A DNA stretch of 12,628 nucleotides from an uncultured Lachnospiraceae bacterium (GTDB lineage Bacteria > Bacillota > Clostridia > Lachnospirales > Lachnospiraceae). Of this stretch, positions 1 through 6,731 are shown one piece after another (positions within the stretch are counted from its first letter, which is position 1; every line of letters begins with the position of its first letter). The stretch covers positions 1 to 12,628 of the forward strand of contig CAMWOK010000058.1 in the NCBI GenBank assembly GCA_947175845.1. The letters run 5' to 3'. The position numbers and the translations under genes are program-made. The notes under the pieces were generated by a model. The model did not search any database. It was given only the letters and a program-made list of their open reading frames with translations, and was not told where the DNA came from.

Positions 1-2604
1 CGAGAGCGCTGTGATCACCGGTGTGGTGGCCACGATCGCAGTCAGCAGCGCATCACTCTTTGCCGTGAGCTCCTTCGTGCACGCATCCAGGTACACATCA
101 CACTTTGCCACCATATCCTGTTTCTCCAGCGAATTTGCAAAGATGACCGCCAGCGACTCGATCGCGGTCGTAAGCTCGGTCTCGTGTGCCCTGTCCACCG
201 GAAGCAGGCTGATTTTCTCCACCAGCTCTGCAACGCACAGACGGCTGCCCCCGTCGGTGCTGATTGTCATCTGATTGTTCTCTGGCATTCCCCTGAAAAG
301 CCATTTGTCGTGCGGTGCGTACTTTCGATTCAGAAGGTAGTACAGCTTCATCGCCTGCTTCGCGCACTCTGCCTTGGCAAGCTCCGCCGCCACAATCTGC
401 CCGCGCCTGCGCATACGGGGCAGATTGTACTGTCCATTCTGGGAAAAAAGTGCACAGGTCTGCGCAATCTTGCGATACCATACGGCCTTGGGATAATACT
501 CCATCAGCATCTGTCTGTACCGGGTAAAGATACCCTCATCATCGCGAAACACCGCGCCGTTCACCGCCGCCGCGAGCGCGTAGTCATGCACTGCAAGCCA
601 GCTCTTGATCGTCTCCATCGACTCCTTGCCGGACACCTCGGACTCATGGCTGCGCGCGAGCAGCCCCACCAGATTAAACCCGAGCACATTTTTGTAAAAT
701 TCATCAATAATCATGACACCGCAGCGGTCCCTGCCGTGAAATGTCTCGATCCTGTCAACTCCCATAAAACTCTGCGGCAGGCTTTCATACACCTCTTGCA
801 GCTCCTCGCCGATCGCTTCGTACACCTTTTTCGTCACCCACATCACAAAGCGCGGGCCATAGTCGTGGTCCTGTGACAGCCTGTCGTCAAATCCAAAACA
901 GTCCGATCCCTTTCCGACCAGTCCGACCGCTATAACGGACTCATACGCGCCAAATTTCTCTGCGATCATCGGCCTTCCGTAAGTCTCATAATACGCGCGG
1001 CACAGTTCCAGACCCGGGATGTTTGGTGTCAGATCTTCCGCGGGTTCCTCCGGCAGTATCTCCTCGTCATCAAAATCCAGCAAATCCGCAAGCTCCTCAT
1101 CGCTCATGGCCATCCCGGCGCCATCGTCCAGCTCCAATTCAGATTCCTCATATGCAGATTCCTCGAGAGTCGGTTCTTCGTATGCGGCTTCCTCATATGC
1201 GGCGTTTTCGTATGCAGACTCCTCGACAGCAGGCTCTTCGTATGCTGTTTCCGCATACGCGGATTCTTCGTATGCAGACTCCCCGACAGCTGGCTCTTCG
1301 TATGCAGACTCCTCGACAGCAGGTTCTTCATATGCAGACTCCTCGACAACAGGCTCTTCGTATGCTGTTTCCTCATACGCGGGTTCTTCATATGCAGACT
1401 CCTCAACAGCAGGTTCTCCATATGCGGCTTCCTCATACGCGGATTCTTCGTATGCTGTTTCCTCATATGCAGGTTCTTCATATGCAGACTCCTCGACAGC
1501 AGGCTCTCCATATGCGGCTTCCTCGAACTCCGGTTTCTCAGTCTCTAAGGATTCCTCATACGCGGACGACCCGAGTGCAGATTCCTCATATGCGGCTTGG
1601 CCGGACGCAGGCTCTTCGTATGCGGCTTCCTCGAACTCCGGTTCCCCAGCCTCAAAGGATTCCTCATACGCATTTTCTTCATATGCAGTCTCACCAGGCT
1701 CCCCGTCATCCTTTACAAACTCTTCAAAGACAAAGTCTTCCAGTTCGTCCTCACCGGATTGCGCTGCCTCCGCCTCCGCTTTTGCAGCCTCCTGTGCGGC
1801 AGCCTCACTCCGCATCCGCTCTTTGATAATATCAATGTTGGCGCTCAGGCGCTGGTACTGGATGTTGTCCGCCCCCAGATATTTTGCCACGCACTCCCGG
1901 CTTTTTTCCATGACACTCAGCGCATTGGCGTAGTCCTTATCCATATAGTACAGGCTTCCCAGCGCTGAAAGCGCTGCGCTGTAGTGGGCGTCGTCCACGC
2001 CGAGTTCCTCAAAAATGCGGATCGCCTCCTCCGCCCGCGCTTTCGCTTCATCATCCTGCTCAAGCTCAATGCAGGTGTTTGCGAGGTTCGCCTGCGTGAC
2101 TGCCACCTCAAACTGTTTGTCTGTCTTATGATTTACGATGTACAGCGCATTTACAAGCTGCTCCTTCGCGGACGCAAAATCTCCCATCTCCTGATACAGA
2201 AGGCTGAGGTTGTTGTAAAAGTTGGCAAAGTACATATCCTCCTCGTCGAGCTGCGCCACATAGATCGGCCGCACCCTGTTGTACAGCTCAAGCGATTCCG
2301 ACAGCAGCCCTGCAGCGCGGTGCGCATTGGCAGCATTGAGCAGTGTCGTCGCGTAGGGGATCGTATCCTGCAGCCCCATCTCATCCATCAGCGCGATGGC
2401 CTTATGGCAGTTCTCTATGGAGCGGTCATACTGCCCTGTCTCCCTGTAAAATCCAATGATTTCATTGTAAAGAGTCAGCAGTACATCCTGTGCTCCCTCG
2501 CTGATGGCCTGCGCAATATGTGACTCCAAAAACTGTGGTATCTCATCCACCTTCTGTTGTGCAAAGAGTTCGTCCAACTCCTGTGTTACCTGATTTATGT
2601 CCAT
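1..2604 (-). CDS. TPR / Glu-rich pentad repeat / DUF4037 nucleotidyltransferase-like protein (3' end outside window)
   Basis: The open frame starts at ATG 2604 with GGAGG five bases upstream and stays open for 868 codons to the window edge, so the C-terminus is missing. Residues about 30-250 form tetratricopeptide helices of the roughly 42-residue kinesin-light-chain type (for example YNNLSLLYQEMGDFASAKEQ). An Ala/Glu helix follows at about 255-285. Residues about 303-490 are low-complexity acidic repeats. From about 528 the sequence matches the DUF4037 family: GKGSDCFGF near 562-570, then DHDYGPRF from 579, followed by a helical part containing a LNRKYAPHDKWL-like segment. The GS...DxD arrangement is that of the nucleotidyltransferase fold, but the substrate is unknown. 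TPRs suggest partner binding and no membrane segment is seen, so the protein is probably cytoplasmic. It lies 31 bases after the methyltransferase gene, probably cotranscribed. Domain recognition is from memory of the families; function is not assigned. Confidence 0.88.
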   Translation of the reverse strand, partial: MDINQVTQELDELFAQQKVDEIPQFLESHIAQAISEGAQDVLLTLYNEIIGFYRETGQYDRSIENCHKAIALMDEMGLQDTIPYATTLLNAANAHRAAGLLSESLELYNRVRPIYVAQLDEEDMYFANFYNNLSLLYQEMGDFASAKEQLVNALYIVNHKTDKQFEVAVTQANLANTCIELEQDDEAKARAEEAIRIFEELGVDDAHYSAALSALGSLYYMDKDYANALSVMEKSRECVAKYLGADNIQYQRLSANIDIIKERMRSEAAAQEAAKAEAEAAQSGEDELEDFVFEEFVKDDGEPGETAYEENAYEESFEAGEPEFEEAAYEEPASGQAAYEESALGSSAYEESLETEKPEFEEAAYGEPAVEESAYEEPAYEETAYEESAYEEAAYGEPAVEESAYEEPAYEETAYEEPVVEESAYEEPAVEESAYEEPAVGESAYEESAYAETAYEEPAVEESAYENAAYEEAAYEEPTLEESAYEESELELDDGAGMAMSDEELADLLDFDDEEILPEEPAEDLTPNIPGLELCRAYYETYGRPMIAEKFGAYESVIAVGLVGKGSDCFGFDDRLSQDHDYGPRFVMWVTKKVYEAIGEELQEVYESLPQSFMGVDRIETFHGRDRCGVMIIDEFYKNVLGFNLVGLLARSHESEVSGKESMETIKSWLAVHDYALAAAVNGAVFRDDEGIFTRYRQMLMEYYPKAVWYRKIAQTCALFSQNGQYNLPRMRRRGQIVAAELAKAECAKQAMKLYYLLNRKYAPHDKWLFRGMPENNQMTISTDGGSRLCVAELVEKISLLPVDRAHETELTTAIESLAVIFANSLEKQDMVAKCDVYLDACTKELTAKSDALLTAIVATTPVITALS
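1135..1524 (-). repeat. 26 tandem pentad-coding units (15 bp each)
   Basis: Exactly 390 bases encode 26 uninterrupted pentads with consensus E-E-(S/P/A/T)-A-(Y/V), residues about 361-490 of the TPR-DUF4037 protein. Pairs often make the decad EESAYEEPAV. A longer block, GEPAVEESAYEEPAYEETAY, occurs twice, which suggests higher-order duplication. Looser versions extend upstream in the protein to about residue 303 (near base 1697). The likely role is a flexible, negatively charged linker between the TPR and DUF4037 parts. Such tandem DNA commonly changes copy number by slippage or recombination, and steps of 15 bases keep the frame. Confidence 0.93.
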
Positions 2605-2635
2605 ATTGTCCTCCTCACTTTCAAACATTCTATTT

Positions 2636-3466
2636 TTACACTTTCCTCAATATGTCGATGGTGTGCGCCCCGGCGCCGATCAGGTCCGCCCGCTCACAGA
2701 CTGCCAGCTGATAGCGGACAAACAGCTCAAACTCCTCCTCGCTGAGCTGATTCAAAAAGGGCCTGATATAGTTTGCCGGCCCGTCGGGGGAAAGGATCTG
2801 AATCCGCGCAAGCCCCACCGCCTCATTCAGGGCTTCGATGTCCTCGATGCGCATATAGTCATAGAGCCCCTCCGGCGTCGGGATAGTCTGAAAATCCTCC
2901 GTGAGACGTCTCTGCTGCATACATTCAAGCACATGTCTCTCCTTGAAGGCGTATGTGATGACACTGTACTCATTCATGCAGTATGCAGCCAGGATGACAC
3001 CGCCAGGCTTCGTGACACGCTTTGCCTCGCCGAGCGCCCTGCTCTTGTCCTCAAATCCAAACAGATGGTACATCGGCCCGAACAGGAGCGTCACATCAAA
3101 CGTGTCATCCTCAAGTTTTTTCAGATTCAGCGCGTTCCCCTGCATCGCGTTCACCCTGCCTGCCTTCTTTTTCAGGACACCCAGATTGTACTTTACCAGC
3201 TCCACCGCTGTCACATCGTACCCTTCCTCCGCGAGCGCCACACTGTACCTTCCGGTCCCCGCACCGATGTCCAGGAGCCGGATCTGCCCCCGGACTGCAT
3301 CCCGATCCAGGTTCCCGCCGCAGTCTGTCTTCTGGATACGCTCCTCTGCCTCGTCGAGATATCTGTGTATATAGTGCATGGAAATGCGGTACTCAACCTG
3401 ACCATGGCGCGAATTCAGGCGCTTATCTTCATTGAATTTATTATAATATTCCTCAAGCTGTGTCAT
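2636..3466 (-). CDS. Class I SAM-dependent methyltransferase, substrate unknown
   Basis: The protein has 276 residues. Motif I of the Rossmann-like SAM-binding fold is visible at 65-74 (LDIGAGTGRY). An acidic residue ends strand 2 (E89 in VTAVEL). A motif II/IV-like segment lies at 124-135 (DVTLLFGPMYHL) and a post-motif KPGG turn at 153-156. The FGPMYHL form is common in small-molecule or uncharacterised methyltransferases of Firmicutes and does not identify a substrate. The N-terminal 60 residues are helical and charged, and the C-terminal third is family-specific. The ATG at 3466 directly follows an in-frame TAA, so no upstream start is possible. The nearest GGAGGG (3480-3485) is 13 bases away, a rather long spacing that may mean modest translation. 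The gene sits 37 bases after the clpX-like gene and 31 bases before the TPR-DUF4037 gene, consistent with one operon. Confidence 0.9.
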   Translation of the reverse strand: MTQLEEYYNKFNEDKRLNSRHGQVEYRISMHYIHRYLDEAEERIQKTDCGGNLDRDAVRGQIRLLDIGAGTGRYSVALAEEGYDVTAVELVKYNLGVLKKKAGRVNAMQGNALNLKKLEDDTFDVTLLFGPMYHLFGFEDKSRALGEAKRVTKPGGVILAAYCMNEYSVITYAFKERHVLECMQQRRLTEDFQTIPTPEGLYDYMRIEDIEALNEAVGLARIQILSPDGPANYIRPFLNQLSEEEFELFVRYQLAVCERADLIGAGAHTIDILRKV

Positions 3467-3503
3467 TTATGCAACCGATCCCTCCAGTGAATTGTGCATC
3501 TGG

Positions 3504-5108
3504 TCAAAACTCATAAAAATTGTGCGCTTCCGGCTCTTTTTGCAGTTCTGTACCTTGATCCTCCGGCACAACCTCCTGCGGGGGCTGCTTGGCGTGCACC
3601 TTGTCCGTGCGGATATCGATCACCGGCCCCCCGGTGCCGTTAATGTAATCGCCGGTGATTGTCACCTCGCCGATGTTGTCATCCTTTGGGATCTCATACA
3701 TAATATCGAGCATAAAGTCCTCGATGATCGCGCGCAGTGCCCGCGCGCCGGTATCCCGCTCCATCGCTTTCTTCGCGATCGCCTCGAGCGCGGTGTCGTC
3801 AAAATTAAGCTTCACCTCGTCCAGTTCAAGAAGCTTCTGATACTGCTTTAATATTGCATTTTTAGGCTCCTTCAAAATCTTGATGTAGCTCTCCTGTGTG
3901 AGGCTGTCCATCGGACAGATGATCGGCAGGCGCCCGATAAACTCCGGAATCATGCCGAATTTCTTGATGTCCTCAACCGTCACTTTCTTTAAAATATTTT
4001 TCTCCTTGTCGAAGGCATCCTTGAGCTCCGCATTAAACCCGATCGAGGACTGCTTCGTGAGCCTCTGCTTGATTATCTCATCGAGATCGGGAAATGCGCC
4101 ACCGCAGATAAACAGTATATTGCGGGTGTTGATCGTCGTCAGCGGAACCATGGCATTCTTGCTGTTTGCCCCGACAGGCACTTCCACCTCAGAACCCTCG
4201 AGCAGCTTGAGCATTCCCTGCTGGACCGACTCGCCGCTCACATCGCGCGATGTCGTGTTCTTCTTCTTCGCAATCTTGTCGATCTCGTCGATGAACACAA
4301 TCCCCTGCTCTGCCTTCTCCACGTCATTTTCCGCCGCTGTCAGAAGCTTGGAGATCACCGACTCTATATCATCCCCGATATAGCCCGCCTCCGTTAAGGA
4401 AGTCGCGTCCGCGATAGCCAGCGGCACATCGAGCAGTCTCGCGAGGGTCTTTACCAGATACGTCTTCCCGCATCCGGTCGGCCCCAGCAGCAAAATATTG
4501 GACTTCTCAATCTCGATCTCGTCCATCGTACCGGTCGTCACGCGCTTATAGTGATTGTACACTGCCACGGAGATCACTTTTTTGGCATAGTCCTGCCCTA
4601 CCACGAACTCATCGAGATGCGCCTTGATCCGGTGCGGCGCCGGCAGATCATGGATGTTAAACACCGCCTTCTCCTGCTTTTCCTTCGGCTTTTTCTTCTT
4701 GAGCTTCTGGCGGTTCGGAATGCCGCCGTCCCCCTGCAGATCTGCGATATTGACAAAGCTGATATTGGGAAAACGCCGTTTTTTGTCCTTGCCGCTGTCC
4801 TTGTCAAAATTGAAGTTGGTGTTGTTCAGCATCCCCTGATAGTCAAACTGACTCACTGTGTCCATCGTCTTGTGCATACAGTCCGAACACACCGAGATGT
4901 GATTGGGAAGCTTGAACATCTTTCCTGTCTTGCTCTCCGGCCGCCTGCAGATAAAGCATACGTCCTCGTACTCGCTCTCCTTGTCCTCCCCGTCGTCATC
5001 CCCGGACGCTTTCCCGTCCTTTGGCGTTTCCTCCTCCGCATCTGACGCGTCCTCGGCCATATTCACAATCTCGATCTCCTCGTTGTTGTCAAAGTTGTTA
5101 TCTAACAT
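3504..5108 (-). CDS. clpX: Divergent ClpX-type AAA+ unfoldase with extended N-terminus
   Basis: This 534-residue protein is longer than the usual ClpX of roughly 410-430. Residues 1-50 are acidic. A zinc-finger-like C51-x2-C54-x19-C74-x2-C77 matches the ClpX zinc-binding domain. A Lys-rich linker covers about 100-150. The AAA+ core begins near 155 (PAPHRIKAHLDEFVVGQ), with Walker A GPTGCGKT 209-216, pore loop GYIGDD 242-247, Walker B IVFIDEI 270-276 (D274, E275), arginine finger R393 in FIGRLP, and sensor-2 R456 in GAR. The ClpP-docking IGF tripeptide is present at 356-358. The RKH loop, which helps engage ssrA-tagged substrates in E. coli ClpX, is replaced by GANSKNA (313-319). The expected activity is ATP-driven protein unfolding, possibly delivery to ClpP. 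The start at 5108 has GGAGG five bases upstream. No clpP is in the window, so this is probably a paralogue of the housekeeping ClpX, an inference that needs the rest of the genome. The gap to htrA is 20 bases. Confidence 0.92.
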   Translation of the reverse strand: MLDNNFDNNEEIEIVNMAEDASDAEEETPKDGKASGDDDGEDKESEYEDVCFICRRPESKTGKMFKLPNHISVCSDCMHKTMDTVSQFDYQGMLNNTNFNFDKDSGKDKKRRFPNISFVNIADLQGDGGIPNRQKLKKKKPKEKQEKAVFNIHDLPAPHRIKAHLDEFVVGQDYAKKVISVAVYNHYKRVTTGTMDEIEIEKSNILLLGPTGCGKTYLVKTLARLLDVPLAIADATSLTEAGYIGDDIESVISKLLTAAENDVEKAEQGIVFIDEIDKIAKKKNTTSRDVSGESVQQGMLKLLEGSEVEVPVGANSKNAMVPLTTINTRNILFICGGAFPDLDEIIKQRLTKQSSIGFNAELKDAFDKEKNILKKVTVEDIKKFGMIPEFIGRLPIICPMDSLTQESYIKILKEPKNAILKQYQKLLELDEVKLNFDDTALEAIAKKAMERDTGARALRAIIEDFMLDIMYEIPKDDNIGEVTITGDYINGTGGPVIDIRTDKVHAKQPPQEVVPEDQGTELQKEPEAHNFYEF

Positions 5109-5128
5109 GATCCCCTCCGTTATCTGTT

Positions 5129-6682
5129 CTACTGCTCCTTATATCCGAGCGTCACATCGATCGTCCGCTCTTTGTACTCCCCGTTGCTCTGCCGCATCAG
5201 CACAACTTCGACCTCTGTGCCCGCCTCATAAAATTCCAGCAGTCCCTGCAGTTCATCCATGCGCGTGATCTTCTCGCCGTCCAGGTACATGAGAATATCC
5301 CCCTTCAAAATTCCTGCCTCGTCTGCTGCGGTATCCTCAAGCACATTGTTCACATACACACCCTCCGGCATCTCATAGCGCGCTGTCGCCTCCTCGATGA
5401 CATCCGTGCCCGTGATTCCCAGGAATGCGCGCGCTTCCTCCGGAACTTTTTTCCGCGTCTCGCGCTGCATCAGATCCTCGATGATCGGCCTGGCCGCGGA
5501 AATCGGTATGGCATATCCCATGCCCTCGATCACGTAGTCCGCGATCTTGCTGGAATTGATGCCGACCACCTCGCCCCGCACATTCAGGAGTGCTCCTCCG
5601 GAGTTTCCGGGGTTGATCGCCGCGTCCGTCTGAATCAGATAACTTGGGTTTTTGTCCTCCTCGTCCGCAAACACATTCCTGTTCAGCGCGCTGATCACGC
5701 CCGTCGTGACAGACTGGCCATACCCGAGTGAGTCGCCGATGGCGATCGCCGGCTCTCCCACCTGAAGGCTGTCCGAGTCACCGAGCGCCGCGATCGCGAT
5801 GCTCGCAAGGGTGTCGTCGCCCATCTCTTCCAGAAAGACAGAGACGATAGCGAGATCATTCTCCGGGGAGGTTCCCTTCACATAGGCAACCGCCTCCGCA
5901 TCGTCGATAAACTGCACATACAGGCTGTTGTTGTTCTCTACCACATGATAGTTTGTCACGATCAGAAGCTCCTCGTCTGTCTGTGCGACGACGATCCCGG
6001 AACCGTTTGCCTGCTCATCATACTCCTCGTCATACCAGTAATCATACGCTGTGTACTCGTTTGTGATGGAAACCACGCAGGGCATGGCAGTCCTGACCAC
6101 TGCAGTCACATCCGCCATGACTGCCAGCGCCTGATCATCCTGCTGCAGCACCTCCACATGGCGCACCTCAACAGCTCCTTTCTGATCGCTGTCTTCATCC
6201 TTCTTTTTCGCTTCTTCAGACGCTCTCTCGTCCGCCTCCGCCTCATCTGTCTGCGCTTCGTCCGTCTCTGTCTCCTTCTCCCGCGCCTTTTCGGATTTTG
6301 CATCTGTCTTCTGATCGTCGTCCTCCTCCGATTCGGACTCCATCTCGTCTGTCTCTGTTTCTATCTCTGTCTCTGTTTCTATCTCCGTCTCTGTCTCCTT
6401 CTCGTCAAACCTTGGCTTCTGGAGCGCGTCATCGGAGTTGAAGCCAAAATTGTCGCTGCCGCCACTGCGCGTGTTTGACACGCCTCCCCTGCCGGACGCC
6501 GCGGCGACGGCACTGTCCTCGACATGGATTTCCACCCGCTCAAGCCACGCAGGCCTCGCGCTGCTGCGGCTGCCGAGCAGGGTGCTCACAGCATAACTGC
6601 CGCCCAGAACATACACGCCGGCAAACGCAGTGCACCCCAGTGTTACCATAATATTCTTAAACGTTGCTTTCTTCTTTCCCAT
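5129..6682 (-). CDS. htrA: HtrA/DegP-type membrane-anchored serine protease with one PDZ domain
   Basis: This is a trypsin-like serine protease that degrades misfolded or exported proteins outside the cytoplasmic membrane. From the start chosen at 6682 (517 residues), a short Lys-rich tail is followed by one hydrophobic segment at about 10-36, an uncleaved signal anchor or signal peptide. A highly acidic Glu/Thr/Asp-rich linker spans about 91-168. The protease domain shows the triad H246 (TNYHVV), D276 (NDLAIV) and S361 (GNSGGALLN). A single PDZ domain covers about 419-513, with AFLGITG at its start. I chose MGKKKATF as the start because AAGGAGG lies nine bases upstream; an in-frame ATG at 6718 would add 12 residues. 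The long acidic linker is larger than in typical HtrA proteins. The gene lies 48 bases after glmS and 20 bases before the clpX-like gene, placing two protein quality-control factors side by side. Confidence 0.95.
   Translation of the reverse strand: MGKKKATFKNIMVTLGCTAFAGVYVLGGSYAVSTLLGSRSSARPAWLERVEIHVEDSAVAAASGRGGVSNTRSGGSDNFGFNSDDALQKPRFDEKETETEIETETEIETETDEMESESEEDDDQKTDAKSEKAREKETETDEAQTDEAEADERASEEAKKKDEDSDQKGAVEVRHVEVLQQDDQALAVMADVTAVVRTAMPCVVSITNEYTAYDYWYDEEYDEQANGSGIVVAQTDEELLIVTNYHVVENNNSLYVQFIDDAEAVAYVKGTSPENDLAIVSVFLEEMGDDTLASIAIAALGDSDSLQVGEPAIAIGDSLGYGQSVTTGVISALNRNVFADEEDKNPSYLIQTDAAINPGNSGGALLNVRGEVVGINSSKIADYVIEGMGYAIPISAARPIIEDLMQRETRKKVPEEARAFLGITGTDVIEEATARYEMPEGVYVNNVLEDTAADEAGILKGDILMYLDGEKITRMDELQGLLEFYEAGTEVEVVLMRQSNGEYKERTIDVTLGYKEQ
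6347..6397 (-). repeat. Short Glu-Thr repeat tract in htrA
   Basis: The plus strand shows repeated gtctct/atctc hexamers that encode alternating Glu-Thr dipeptides with occasional Glu-Ile (ETETEIETETEIETET) inside the acidic linker of the HtrA protein. It reads as in-frame hexamer expansion, and is probably a flexible, negatively charged spacer between membrane anchor and protease. Confidence 0.8.
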
Positions 6683-6691
6683 ATCTTTATG

Positions 6692-6698
6692 CCTCCTT
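6692..6698 (-). promoter_or_regulatory. Ribosome binding site setting the htrA start
   Basis: AAGGAGG on the minus strand lies nine bases before the ATG at 6682. It sits downstream of the alternative in-frame ATG at 6718, which has no comparable site at usable spacing, so it favours the shorter protein. Confidence 0.8.
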
Positions 6699-6709
6699 CG
6701 TGCATGCCA

Positions 6710-6731
6710 GATTTCCATTCGATTTCCATTC
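6710..6731. repeat. Perfect 11-bp tandem duplication between glmS and htrA
   Basis: The plus-strand 11-mer gatttccattc occurs twice back to back. It abuts the glmS stop codon and includes the rejected upstream htrA ATG. It may be a slippage duplication or a paired protein-binding site; no known operator is recognised. Confidence 0.9.

Noticed and set aside
1135..1524. CRISPR-like array
   Set aside because: Units are 15 bp with no unique spacers, and they are in frame inside a protein gene.
1019..1933. Long plus-strand open frame of 304 codons rich in Ser-Tyr-Ala, plus a 267-codon frame overlapping it
   Set aside because: Both are antisense readings of the pentad repeat. A 15-bp repeat lacking stops in one frame keeps other frames open too. 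No ribosome site or family match, and the minus-strand frame continues with TPR and DUF4037 domains on either side.
2597..3490. Plus-strand open frame of 297 codons opposite the methyltransferase
   Set aside because: It mirrors a minus-strand gene with clear SAM-binding motifs, and its own translation has no recognisable domain or start signal.
6683..6718. Upstream htrA start adding MEIWHARRRHKD
   Set aside because: It lies within the 11-bp duplication and has no suitable ribosome site, while the ATG at 6682 has AAGGAGG at nine bases.
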